Source: Cliona cf. orientalis
Lineage: Eukaryota > Porifera > Demospongiae > Clionaida > Clionaidae
Assembly (NCBI GenBank): GCA_963930775.1
Contig: OZ005689.1
Coordinates: forward strand, 26,844,058 to 26,908,057
Direction: 5' to 3'
DNA: 64,000 nucleotides
The notes beneath the pieces are model-generated. The model made no database searches. It was not told the origin of the DNA and was given only the letters and a program-made list of their open reading frames with translations. The translations under genes were made by a program, and so were the position numbers. Numbering within the stretch: position 1 is the first letter of the stretch; every line of letters begins with the position of its first letter. Below, piece after piece: positions 48,439 to 57,954 of this stretch.

Positions 48439-49702
48439 TGTGCATGTGTGTTTAGCTATGATGCATACACACAGTTTTTTTTAATCTAGTGTGTTAAGTT
48501 ATAATCCAATTATTGGCCCATAAACAATGGTATAGGGAATATCTGTAGACTTCGGACACGCTGTGAAAGAGTTCAAAGGATACCTCTTGGTGTTTCTCGG
48601 CGATACCCCGGCTTCGGGTCTTGTAGGTGGTTTTAAGGAAGGTGTAGGTGGAGCATACCGATGCTGCCGGACTTGTATGGTTAAGTCTGAAGAACTCTGT
48701 ACACAGGTAAACCATAGCATGACTAATACTACAGTAATAACAATATTAATATTAGTAAACTTCAGCTGAGATGTGGAGAGCTGCGTCTCCGTCATCTCAA
48801 GCAGCATAAACGCCACTGTGCACTTGTTGATTCTTCATCAAGTGATTTTTCAAAGGAGTATGGAGTGAATAGACTAAGTGCCCTTGATGATCTTCCGAAA
48901 TTTGACGTTTGCAAGTGTCTCCCTCATGACATAATGCATGTGCTACTGGAAGGAGTCGTGCCTCATCATTTAAAACGTTTACTGCAATATTGTGTGAATA
49001 CCTCAAAATACTTCACCGTTCAGTATCTCAACACTCAGATAACAACCTTTTCATATGGATATAGTGAATCAATGAATGCACCCCGTCCAATAGACAGAGA
49101 TCGGCTTAATTCAAAGGATCAAAAGATAGTACAGTCAGGTATAGTGTATGACTACACATGTCACAATGGTAGTACAGGATTCAGGGGTTTCCCTAGGCCA
49201 GAGTATAGAACAGCACTGTACCGCTCTATAGCTAGTTGCATTCATTTCCTTTTGATGTGGTCAATAAAATGTATACAGGAATGTTAAAACCTTTGATCTT
49301 TGACCAAAATGAACAAAAACACCGCTCTACTCAAAATTTCTGGGGAACCCCCTGGGATTAGCGTTGTTGTTTTTTTTTTGTTTCTTTCCAGCATCTCAGA
49401 TGTGGCTTTTGGCTCGATTATTGCCGCTCATGGTTGGAGTGCAAGTACCAGATGGTGGCTCTGTTTTATGGAGCTCCTCATGATAACAGTGATGTCCACA
49501 GCAGTTGAAGTTACTGAGGACACTGCCTATAGTTTAACAGTCATCATTGAGAGCTACCTATTCCATTTTAACCAACTCTACCCAGACTCCATGACTCCAA
49601 AGACACATTACTTACTCCACTTGCCTGAACAGATGAGACAGTAAGCAGAATATTGAGTGACTAGTGTACATTGTGCATGTATACACATAACTCTAGTAAT
49701 TA

Positions 49703-49930
49703 CAGTACCGCTCACAGGTAACTTGACAAACGAGTGCGAGTGACACGCGAGTCAGTTTCCGGAACGCGCGTGCACAATACGAGTACTCTCGAGCGCGTGC
49801 GTGTATGCGTACTCGGGACTCGCGAAAGCGCACGCGCATACACGTACTCGCGATCGCCCACGTACGCGCGAGTGGTGCACGCGGCGCGCGTAGATCATTG
49901 CGCAATCGCGCATAGGCGCTAGGCGCGGGG
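49703..49930. repeat. Left end of the Tc1 element: terminal repeat plus CpG-dense CGAGT/ACTCG array
   Basis: After the 27-bp terminal repeat come about 200 bp packed with CGAGT, ACTCG and GCGCG motifs, including ACTCGCGA twice, unlike the CpG-poor surroundings. The right end has the same composition but does not align base for base. Confidence 0.8.
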
Positions 49931-50045
49931 CCGGCCGGCCACACCTCCATTAATGCAAACATTGCACACGTACACGCGTGCAATGCAACGTTTTTGTCGA
50001 AATAAAGCACACCATCAGTTCCACACTTAGAGAGAGAGCTCTATT

Positions 50046-51058
50046 ATGGGTCGCCTGAGCATCGAGACGAGGACAAGAGTGATTCATCTCAGGAGGAAAG
50101 GAATCCCAGTGCAGCACATAGTCGAGAGACTAGTAGAAGAAGATATTTCAATTTCGCGGAGTGCGTTGTACGAGTTATTGAAGAAGTATAGCCGTTGCCA
50201 CACTATAGCTGACCTAAAAAGAGCTCCACGGCCTCGAATTTTGCAAGAAGAACACTACAGGTTTATTGATGATACGATGGTTGAGAAGATGGATCTGACA
50301 GCTCGACAACTTTATCGTTTATTCAAGGAGAAGTTCTCAGCAATTGAGGTGTCGATGAGCACAATCAAACGAGCACGCCTCGAGTTAGGATGGGTATGCA
50401 AGCGAGTGAAGTACTGCCAGTTAATTACAGAAATAAATAAGGAAAAGCGAATGACATGGTGCCTTGAGCAAGTGACAACTAATGATCTTGAAATGGATGA
50501 TGTCATTTTCACAGACGAATCCACCATTCAAATTGAAGCCCATCGAAAGGTGATCTTTCGTAAAGCAGGACATCCTATCATGTTGGTAGCGAAGCCAAAG
50601 CATGCCCAAAAGGTGCACGTTTGGGCAGGAATATCAGCCAGAGGTGCCACCTCCATTGTCATGTTTACAGGGATCATGAACGCACACTGACATATTGGAT
50701 GCATCGCTGGTTCCATTTCTCGAGGAGCATTTTCCAGACGGCCACAGGTTCCAGCACGACAACGACCCGAAAGATACGAGCAGATGGGCACAAGACTACT
50801 TTGAGAACAAGGAAGTCAACTGGTGGAGAACACCACCTTCAAGCCCAGACCTGAATCCCATCGAAAACGTTTGGGGATCAATGAAAGAGTATCTGCGCCG
50901 AGAAACCAAGCCCAAGAATGTGGAAGAACTTAAAGCAGGCAGGGATCAAGGACTTTTGGAAAACCTTAACTCCAAGTGCATGCAGAAAGTACATTCAGCA
51001 TCTCAAAAAAGTCATTCCTAAGGTTATCCAGGAAAATGGTGGTCCATCTGGATACTAG
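50046..51058 (+). pseudogene. Tc1/mariner DD34E transposase, frameshifted
   Basis: Starts at ATG 50,046 (MGRLSIETRTRVIHLRRKGI) with a helix-turn-helix (VQHIVERLVEED...SRSALYELLKKY) and a second one around residues 65-125. The catalytic core has VIFTDES (first Asp, about residue 157), FQHDNDPKDTSRW (second Asp) and SPDLNPIENVWGSMK (Glu). There are 34 residues between the second Asp and the Glu, the Tc1 spacing. The usual H in NDPKHTS is D here. The C-terminus, KYIQHLKKVIPKVI then GGPSGY, ends at TAG 51,056-51,058. The frame changes near 50,690 (just before DILDASLVPF) and near 50,945 (before IKDFWKTL), so a functional protein is unlikely. The catalytic triad itself is intact. Confidence 0.92.
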
Positions 51059-51263
51059 TTTACATGCAATAATACCACACACATTTTTTGTCTGTGCATT
51101 GTCGTGTAGTGTTGTGTTACATGTACATGTATTCAAGATTCCATATTATTCATTCTTTGATTGACATTGTGAAAGCTGAATTCATGTAGGGGTGGCTGCT
51201 GCATGTTTGCTGGGTGTGTATATTGTGTTAGAATTAAGACTAGCTTGATTTAAAGTTCAAGAC

Positions 51264-51403
51264 AGCTCACCTGTTGTCAAAAGGTCAGGTAATTAGTTTA
51301 CAGTCCAAAGGACAACTCACCTGCTGTCAGAAGGTCAGGTCAATAACTCATCTGCCATCAAAAGGTCAGGACAACTCACCTGCTGTCAAAATGTCTATAA
51401 AAG
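51264..51403 (+). promoter_or_regulatory. Promoter of the BEN passenger gene: tandem elements plus TATA box
   Basis: About three to four diverged units repeat CACCTG (E-box), GCTGTCA and AAGGTCAGG (AGGTCA half-site) between 51,264 and 51,390. TATAAAAG follows at 51,396-51,403, about 78 bp before the ATG at 51,481. The arrangement suits a TATA promoter with start near 51,428. E-box and nuclear-receptor readings are inference from the motifs. Confidence 0.55.
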
Positions 51404-51480
51404 AGGCCTCCTTGTCTGGGTACAGACACATTTCAGAAAAATATTGTTTTCTGATCTCCTGCCCTGAAGTTGGCTAGAAG

Positions 51481-53452
51481 ATGACGGATAGGCTAACTAT
51501 TCTCAAAGTCATTCAGGAGAGTGCTGGTCCTAGCCACTACCTGGTGCAGTTTGACTGTGATGAATGTATTTCGATCATCACACGCAAACAATTACTTCGA
51601 CCTTCTGTAGCAGTTGTCAATGGAGAGTGCTGGGTCAACTGGAATGGTGAGGAGTATTCTGCCAAGGTCCTTGCGGTGGGAGATCAAGCAGCTATGAAAC
51701 AGGCTGAAGCTGACATCTTGAATCATTTGCATGCAAGCAATCCAGTGATGAGAGAGAGACTGCTCCGCCCCCAAAGAGAAGACGGCTTGGCCTTAAAACG
51801 AAACGCCAGGGTGCTAAGAAGGAAAAATCGAAACAGTCAAAGAAGAAGCAAACACGTCAGGCTAAATAAAAGTCCAGCACTTTCCAGTTGGAGATAGGTT
51901 CACCAGCCAAGGACTCACCTGGCAAGGACTTACCTGGCAAAGGCTCACCATCCAAGAAATCACCAGCCAAGGGCTCACCTGGCAAGGGCTCACCATCCAC
52001 AGCCAAGGGCTCACCATCCAAGGACTTACCAGGCAAAGGCTAACCATCCAAGAGATCACCAGCCAAGGGCTCACTATCCAAGGACTTACCAGGCAAAGGC
52101 TCACCATCCAAGAGATCACCAGCCAAGGGCTCACCATCCAAGGACTTACCTGGCAAGGGCTCACCATCCAAGAGATCACCATCCAAGGACTTACCTGGCA
52201 AGGGCTCACCATCCAAGAGATCACGATCCAAGGACTTACCTGGCAAGGGCTCACCATCCAAGAGATTACCAGCCATGGACTTATCTGCTACAAGGTACAA
52301 GTACATGTTTTTCACATGTAATATTATTTTAAATAATTACCCTTCTGAAGCAGGCATTGAAACACCATCCCCCTCCTCAACATGCTCCACCACCGATTGA
52401 TCTGTCACTAGGCAGTGGATCGTCATCGTCTGGTAGCTCTGATGATGACAGTGACGATGTTGTTATCAAGGATGTTTATCGTCACAAAGTGAGTTTCATT
52501 GATAGACACGAACATTGATAAAGATGCGACTACTATAAGACTATTTGATTTACACGTATGTTATTTGCTATAGGTGGTGACAGTAGATGAGTGTACACCA
52601 CAGGCAACTGTGAATGTATGTACTGGCAAAGCATGCAAGGTACGTGTAGGTTTATATAAATGTACACATAATTTTATTGCATAATATACATGTACAATAC
52701 ACTACAGTACAGCTAGACATCCGACATGTACATGTACATGTACGTACAGTGTCATAATAAACTGTTGTATTGTCTATTGTTGCAGTGTCTCTCCAAAGTC
52801 ATGGATATCGTGGATGGTGTTTCCTCTGGTGTTGCACTTCTTGATCAGAGACTTACCCTGTCCATAGAGAAGAAGCTTGACTTAGTGCTGCAGCAAATTA
52901 AGGAGGTGAAGGAAAAGCAAGCTGGATTAGAGAATGAGCTTCGTCAGTTGCAGCGTCCAAGGAATGAAGTGCCCCCACTGACTCCTCCTCCTCCTGGTCC
53001 ATCTGCCACAGCAACTCAAGAGGAAAAGAGTAAACAACCTACTTTACAAGTAGCAACGCTACCTCTTGGTCCTCCGAAACCCAACACGCGGTGGTTCAAT
53101 TCGTCATTTACTGAGGAACCTGATATGGACAATAAGGAGAACGAGGGTACAGGTACGCTGATCGATGATGCCGAAATTGTCCGTATAAGCCGAACAAGTA
53201 CCTCAAGACAGAATTTTTCTGCTAACCTTAACCGCAGAATCTTCTCTGTGGAAGAGAGGGCAATTAGCAATGTAGCAGGGGTACTCGGAAAATCTAAACT
53301 AGATCCGAAAAGGGTTGACTACATCAAAAGGGAGACGTACAGGATGTACCCTTTGCAGTCGAAGGAAAATGAGAAAGGTATGGAGCGATTGTGTTGCAGC
53401 AATTGACGAAGTGAATCGGAGGCTGAACAGATCAAAGAAGAGCAAAATTTGA
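51481..53452 (+). pseudogene. BEN-domain passenger protein with SPxK tail, 4 exons, mildly decayed
   Basis: Exon 1 starts at ATG 51,481 with a small compact domain (HYLVQFDCDECISIITRKQL...GECWVNWNGEEYSAKVLAVG) resembling the N-terminus of BEND5-like proteins. A basic stretch follows (PPKRRRLGLKTKRQ in a shifted frame), then the SPAK/SPSK repeats to about 52,290. Exon 2 (52,354-52,490) has a Ser/Asp-rich stretch, exon 3 (about 52,575-52,640) is short, and exon 4 (52,786-53,452) has a coiled coil (KKLDLVLQQIKEVKEKQAGL) and a BEN domain: RRIFSVEERAISNVAG, LDPKRVDYIKRETYRMYPL, then WSDCVAAIDEVNRRLNR. Decay: frame change near 51,765, stops at 51,867 and 52,041, and one extra base near 53,377 in the BEN domain. 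BEN domains bind DNA or chromatin. A role in element end-binding or silencing escape is inference. Confidence 0.75.
51898..52290 (+). repeat. Coding minisatellite of 30- and 60-bp units encoding SPAKGSP/SPSKDLPGKG
   Basis: In the frame of the passenger gene the array reads as repeated SPAKGSPSKDLPGKGSPSKR. Positive charge and SP-K spacing recall linker-histone H1 tails. The nucleotide units (CACCATCCAAG, GACTTACCTGGCAAGG) are nearly identical, so the array is young or homogenised. The long minus-strand frame over it is a shadow. Confidence 0.85.
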
Positions 53453-53879
53453 AAGTTATGCCAAACCTATGTACTGTACCAACTTAATTTTAATACCCAA
53501 ACATGCACATGCCATACTTGTTTAATATTAATCATACTATTTTCCCTTTCTGACAAAATTTGTCTGCATGTAGCACGCTGGGGAGCTTGATGACAGGAGT
53601 TTAGCAGACTATTAGCGAAACCAATGCCTCTCGTTGAGAGCTAAGCAGCTTGCCTAAAGACTAAAAAGCTTACCTGACCTTCAGTGCACTATCAAAGCCA
53701 GTTATTTAGTTGACGACAAAAATTCAGGTAGACAAAAGCCTATGCATCTCAGTTCGAACTTTTACTGTGTCCCCTCGCTCAACAAACTCACTAAAGTTCA
53801 CCGAATACTCTCGTACGCTCACCAACTGTGTGTTGTCTTGATCTTTCCATGTTTTTGCTGACGGTGCAATGTTCGGTCC

Positions 53880-54043
53880 CCGCCTTCTAACGTGTACCCG
53901 GGGTACTCGTACTCGAGTACTCGAACGTACTCGTACGTGCGCGCGCATGCGCTCGTTCTACACCCGCGTGCAATGCTTATGCCCGCGCGAGACGCTACCT
54001 CGCTACTCGCGTGTACTTGTCAAGTTACCTGTGATCGGTACTG
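53880..54043. repeat. Right end of the Tc1 element: CpG-dense array plus terminal repeat
   Basis: From 53,895 on come GTACTCGTACTCGAGTACTC and further ACTCG/CGAGT motifs, GCGCGCGCATGCGC and CTACTCGCG, then the inverted terminal repeat. Confidence 0.8.
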
Positions 54044-54595
54044 TAGCTAGGCAGCTGCAGTATTATGATAGTGCATGTACATCACTTTTTGCATTCAGAT
54101 TTGGTCCACTCCGTCACCAGTGGTGTATGCGTTTAGAGGGTAAAAACTCTCAAATCAAGAGGCTAGTTGGCAAAAATTTTAAGAATTTGCCAAAGACGGT
54201 AGCAGAAAGACATCAGAGGTACATGTGCTTGCAACTGCTCTCTGCACCTGGGACATCTTTTACTAACTACCTCTACAGCGGTGATTCCATTGGCAAAGGT
54301 GTGTATATAGATATGTGACGTGAGTTTGTGTGTGTATATACATGTAGCTGAACTTCCGTATTTGGAAATGGTGGCCTTAAGTCAATAATCATTGTCAGTG
54401 CAGTATCTTATCATAGGTGAAAGATAATTATTATTATTATTTATCTCCTCTTAGTTGAAACACTACCTGTTGATACTCTTCACCCTATTGGTATAATTAT
54501 ACGAACAGCTCTGGTCCAGACCTTTCCACATGATGCCCACCTTCCTTTGTAAGTATAAAAATTATGCTGAATCACAACATGTGTGCCACATGCAT

Positions 54596-54706
54596 GCACA
54601 CACACACACACATGCACATACTTGTATTATGCACACGCACGCACGCGCACACGTACACACACACACACATTATTATGCACATGCACGCGCACACACACAC
54701 ACACTC
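54596..54706. repeat. (AC)n-rich low-complexity tract in an intron
   Basis: Several AC runs separated by ATGC-rich spacers, between the last two exons of the transposase gene. Confidence 0.85.
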
Positions 54707-55116
54707 ACTCACTAACTGTCCTTTGTTAACCTTAGCGCTACTTCAGTCATCTGCCTTGGTCACGAATTCCGAGCAGGAACTGTTGTTTGCCTGAAGCGAC
54801 CCACTGATGCTGACTACCCCGTGTTTGGAGAAGTCATACATATCACTGTCAAACATGATGTGAAATACTTAGTTGTTAGATTACTAACTACCATAGATTT
54901 TTCGCATCATTTTTTTGCATATAAAGTTATGTCAACAGAGAATTATGAAGTAATTGCATTGAGCAAACTTGCATTGCACGAGGTGCTGCACAAATATTGT
55001 ATTCTATCCAACTGCTATGTTATTATTAGGTCTTGTGACCATGTTGAACTTTTTTTGTAACATCATAACAGCTTACTATTTTGTATGCACACAGCTCTAT
55101 TAAAGCTACATGCAGT

Positions 55117-55143
55117 GGGGGGGGGGGGGGGGGGGAGGGGGGG
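55117..55143. repeat. Poly-G tract
   Basis: Twenty-seven positions, all G except one A, just 3' of the transposase stop codon. Confidence 0.95.
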
Positions 55144-55491
55144 ATCCCAGGTATTGTTAACACAATGTTTGTGCATGTACATGCTGAATATGTGTATGTT
55201 GCTATCATGGTTTAAAGTCTAATTTTTGACATGTGATGTGTATTGACCATGCCACTTTACCTGTTTGTATAATGTCATAGTTACCCACTATAGTGGTAAC
55301 CAGTGTGTCATATTGCCTTAGTGTGTTAGAACGACATGCGTAGAAATGCTAGTGTGTTACTTTAACACATACCAATGTAAATGACATACTGGTAACCCAC
55401 TACACGTAGGTCACTTCAACCTACCGGTTTTTGCTGTGTGTAGTGTCCTTTTCTATGTACCTCCAATTTCACCCCAGTTACTTTATCATAC

Positions 55492-56167
55492 CTGTACATC
55501 GAATGGCTTCATGTATGCTCTGTAGAAATCCTCGCAGAAATTGATACACTGTTGTCTTGCGGCTCCCAGTGGGCATACTGATGGTCAGCCAAATGAGAAC
55601 TGGCTCAACCCAATCGGTATTCAGCACAACCACTTCTGCTGGTGAAATCACCAGGCTTGTAAGAATCAAAAGCCCTCCTAGGATGGCAGCAGGTGGGACA
55701 CTCATTGCCTTTCCAACCTGCCAGCAACCCTACAAAAGTGTGATGCTAATAATATTATTGCTGAGTTTTTTCTGTATCATGTATACACATGCACATGTAC
55801 GTACAGCATGTATAGGTTGATACTATGTGGAAATTTTCACCAGGAGACATCTTAACTGCATTTGCAAAACATAATTTATTTTACAAAAATTTCTGCAATA
55901 CAAAGGTAGCTGGGTTTAGCGAAGTTTTTATCCAGTGAGAATTTCCACACATACAGTTATGTATAATAATATTCAGCCAACAGTAGTGTTGTGAAACAAT
56001 GCACATATCTTCCACCAGCCTAGTAAATATCAATCCCAAGCATAGTATGCATGCATAGTCACCTCTTTTAATTCCTTTGGGTACAAGTCCCAACAAAGAT
56101 CAATATTCCAGCAACTCTCCAGTCTCTTCCTGGTGTCTCTGGTTTTTTCAGATCTTGGAGTCGCCAT
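55492..56167 (-). CDS. 5' exons of a DUF3987-like P-loop protein (partial)
   Basis: Exon 1 (56,167-56,063) starts MATPRSEKTRDTRKRLESCW and ends YPKELKE before a GT donor. Exon 2 (55,729-55,492) continues in phase 0 with GCWQVGKAMSVPPAAILGG, then WVEPVLIWLTISMPTGS and RKTTVYQFLRGFLQSIHEAI, ending at ACAG/GTATGA. The PTGSRKT loop is a Walker A variant (GSGKS in most relatives, so the Gly-to-Arg change is notable). The P-W-EP...PTGS pattern is that of DUF3987-type primase/helicase-like proteins, which are multicopy in cnidarians and sponges. The next exon is missing: 53 bp further on the CACTA-like element begins, so the gene was probably interrupted in its second intron. Confidence 0.6.
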
Positions 56168-56446
56168 CAGTGTCAAGAAAAACTCTATCTTCAACAATAA
56201 TATTAGTAGCTAGTCTTCACAAGATCAATGCGCATATGCACTAGCATGGCTTATTGCTGCACCATGTGCTTAGGTGGGATGATGTCATTTGACATCATGC
56301 TTGAAGAACAGAACATGTCAGACTCTCCAACCTACTCAGCATGTCAAAGTGGGACACCTTTTCAAAACTTAATAAAATAATGTCATGTGTGAAGTGGTAT
56401 GCGTAATATCTTGCACTAATAATTATTATTATTTTAATTCCATGAT

Positions 56447-56752
56447 TCAACTTGACAAGCATTACCGTATCAGTGCCTCCAAACTGTTCTCCTGTCTTTC
56501 AGTATAAATATTTCCATTTTTCAGTATTTTGCATACATGCATTTTCAGTATTTTTAGTAATTTTTATAAAGAGCTCCATATATTAAATATGACGTATGTA
56601 TGTACTATATTCTCCCAGTTTTCAGTATTTTGACATTCCTAGTATCAGTATTAATTCTGCTATATGAACCATGTAGAAGAAAACTAACACATTTGCTTGG
56701 ATTTCCTCGCAGAAGGCTGCTCTCATGTTGTGGCAGAACGTTTAGACGCGGA
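56447..56752. repeat. Direct repeat, copy 1 (copy 2 at 57,455-57,771)
   Basis: Starts GACAAGCATTACCGTATCAG and ends GGCAGAACGTTTAGACGC. About 93% identical to copy 2 apart from small indels. It contains many TTTTCAGTATTT motifs and the phrase GGATTTCCTCGCAGAAGG. Confidence 0.9.
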
Positions 56753-57175
56753 GTCAATTAAATGGCCATGGGCGGAGCTGTTTGAATTGAACGTAAAGAT
56801 CGAGCAAAGGTTGAATTTCGTCACTGATAATGACAGCCAATTGTTCTTCAATGCCCAAGAAGCTAAAAAGGTGAGCTAACGTATAGTAGTTTGATGAATC
56901 TAGATAACCTGCTAGCGGGAATTCTAATTAGTACCCATAGTAATGAGCTCCATGTACGGCAGCCGTACAGACTAGGTAAGTCAAAATTTTACCTTGGTAA
57001 CTTACATTTACCCTCCGTAGGCAGTGGCAAAGGTTGGTAGAAAGGTTCCTTGATATGAATATGACAAAAGTCAACCTTGACATTTTTTTACCTGAGCTAC
57101 TAAAAGCGCACATTGCACTGCTTGCGCGTTCTTGCGACATGCCGGTTTTTCCTAAGCCTGGTCACATATTGTTCT
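56753..57175. mobile_element. MITE relative of 29,656-30,325 (copy B), left end missing
   Basis: Shares with copy A the exon-like segment (WAELFELNVKIEQ to NAQEAKK then GTGAGC), the TACGGCAGCCGTAC region and the right end CCTAAGCCTGGTCACAT. Identity is about 80% by eye. The left terminal repeat is absent; instead the 56,447-56,752 direct repeat is joined to it. Confidence 0.75.
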
Positions 57176-57454
57176 TGCTGGTTGAGGCCAATCCATAAAA
57201 TTTTCAGCTATATATACGGTATAGTAGTAGAGTCGGTAGACTCGATTGATGCCCTAGATATGCCATAATATTATATGTAATATACTAACGTTACAGGATA
57301 GTATTCGACGCGCAGTTTATAAATGATTGCGCATGGACACAATTCACGTACATTTTAGTTGGAAATGCAAACGAACTGTCGATCATTTCCAGATGTAAAC
57401 AAAATGCATATTTCTGCATCAACTTTTGAAGACCAGGGACTTGAACGAACTGAC

Positions 57455-57771
57455 AAGCATTACCGTATCAGTGCCTCCAAACTGCTCTCCTGTCTTTCAG
57501 TATAAATATTTCCATTTTTCAGTATTTTGCATGCATGCATTTTCAGTATTTTAGTAATTTTTATAAAGAACTCCATATATTAAATATGATGTATGTACTA
57601 TATTCTCCCAGTTTTCAGTATTTTTGACATTCCTAGTATCCTAGTATCAGTGTTAATTTTATGGTCAGAATTTAGTAAAAATACTGACTGCTATATGAAC
57701 CATGTAGAACACATTTGCTTGGATTTCCTCGCAGAAGGCTGCTCTCATGTTGTGGCAGAACGTTTAGACGC
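57455..57771. repeat. Direct repeat, copy 2 (copy 1 at 56,447-56,752)
   Basis: The same block as copy 1, with an extra piece near 57,640-57,690 and the same terminal GTTTAGACGC, after which the sequences diverge. Confidence 0.9.
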
Positions 57772-57954
57772 CTGCTATATACGTAACTATAGTCACATGG
57801 AAGGTTCGCATCAGCACGGGGTCGCCACCTCCCCATACAATACGGTTCACGTTTGCCCCGCCTCCTGAGAGTTCTTGCGTATTATAGTCTCACAAGCACC
57901 CTTCAATATCTTTCTCGTTTGATCGAGAGTACCTTATGAATCACAGCTGTGCCT

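Larger units (their letters stand above)
49703..54043 (+). mobile_element. Tc1/mariner transposon, 4.34 kb, carrying a BEN-domain passenger gene
   Basis: The ends CAGTACCGCTCACAGGTAAC (left) and the complement CAGTACCGATCACAGGTAAC (right) match over 27 bp with one mismatch and are flanked by TA on both sides (49,701-49,702 and 54,044-54,045). CAGT ends and TA duplications are hallmarks of IS630-Tc1-mariner. Tc1 elements are usually 1.2-2 kb. This one is more than twice that because a second, intron-containing gene follows the transposase. It sits in a small intron of the CACTA-like transposase gene in the same orientation. The transposase is frameshifted, so this copy is not autonomous. Confidence 0.93.
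46856..55060 (+). pseudogene. EnSpm/CACTA-like transposase with N-terminal C2H2 motifs, 10 exons, damaged
   Basis: Exons: 46,856-47,428, 47,702-47,818, 47,902-48,096, 48,211-48,371, 48,536-48,706, 48,766-49,138, 49,392-49,640, 54,099-54,298, 54,455-54,548 and 54,736-55,060, all with GT-AG borders. The N-terminus has C2H2-type pairs (CSMCSYC, CASCLRSYHTL...H). The middle has FLGDTPASGLVGGFKEG and CCRTC, then LPHDIMHVLLEGV, a DxxH motif of the CMC transposase group. The C-terminus has FGPLRHQWCMRLEGKNSQIK and a beta-rich tail (GHEFRAGTVVCL). Damage: an in-frame TAA at 47,057-47,059, a one-base loss near 48,073 (NPL), and a frame change near 49,455. A Tc1 element fills the 49,641-54,098 intron, which would otherwise be about 115 bp. 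Fish, cnidarians and sponges carry many relatives. Confidence 0.75.
42863..55438. mobile_element. EnSpm/CACTA-like DNA transposon, 12.6 kb, with two divergent genes and a nested Tc1 element
   Basis: The left end CACTGCAAAAAAAGGTGTG and the complement of the right end CACAGCAAAAACCGGTAGG are similar. The resemblance continues inward for about 60 bp (both have TGACCT, GTAG then GGGTTA, and TATGTGTT with TTTAACAC further in). Animal EnSpm elements commonly begin CACTGCAAAAA. A TG dinucleotide flanks both ends; a 3-bp duplication is not convincing. Alternative outer ends at 42,858 and 55,445 would begin CACTGCAC/CACTACAC. Between the ends lie a SAM-domain gene (minus) and a DxxH transposase gene (plus). 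The coding genes contain a few disabling changes, so this copy is probably dead. The boundaries are by eye. Confidence 0.6.

Noticed and set aside
51862-52315. Minus-strand repeat frames (VSPWMVSPCQ-type and SLDGEPLPGK-type)
   Set aside because: Shadows of the coding minisatellite in the plus-strand BEN gene, whose plus-strand frame joins a lysine-rich region and later exons.
42858-55445. Outer CACTGCAC / CACTACAC ends as exact CACTA termini
   Set aside because: No matching 3-bp target duplication. The CACTGCAAAAA reading 5-7 bp further in aligns better, so I kept the inner boundaries.
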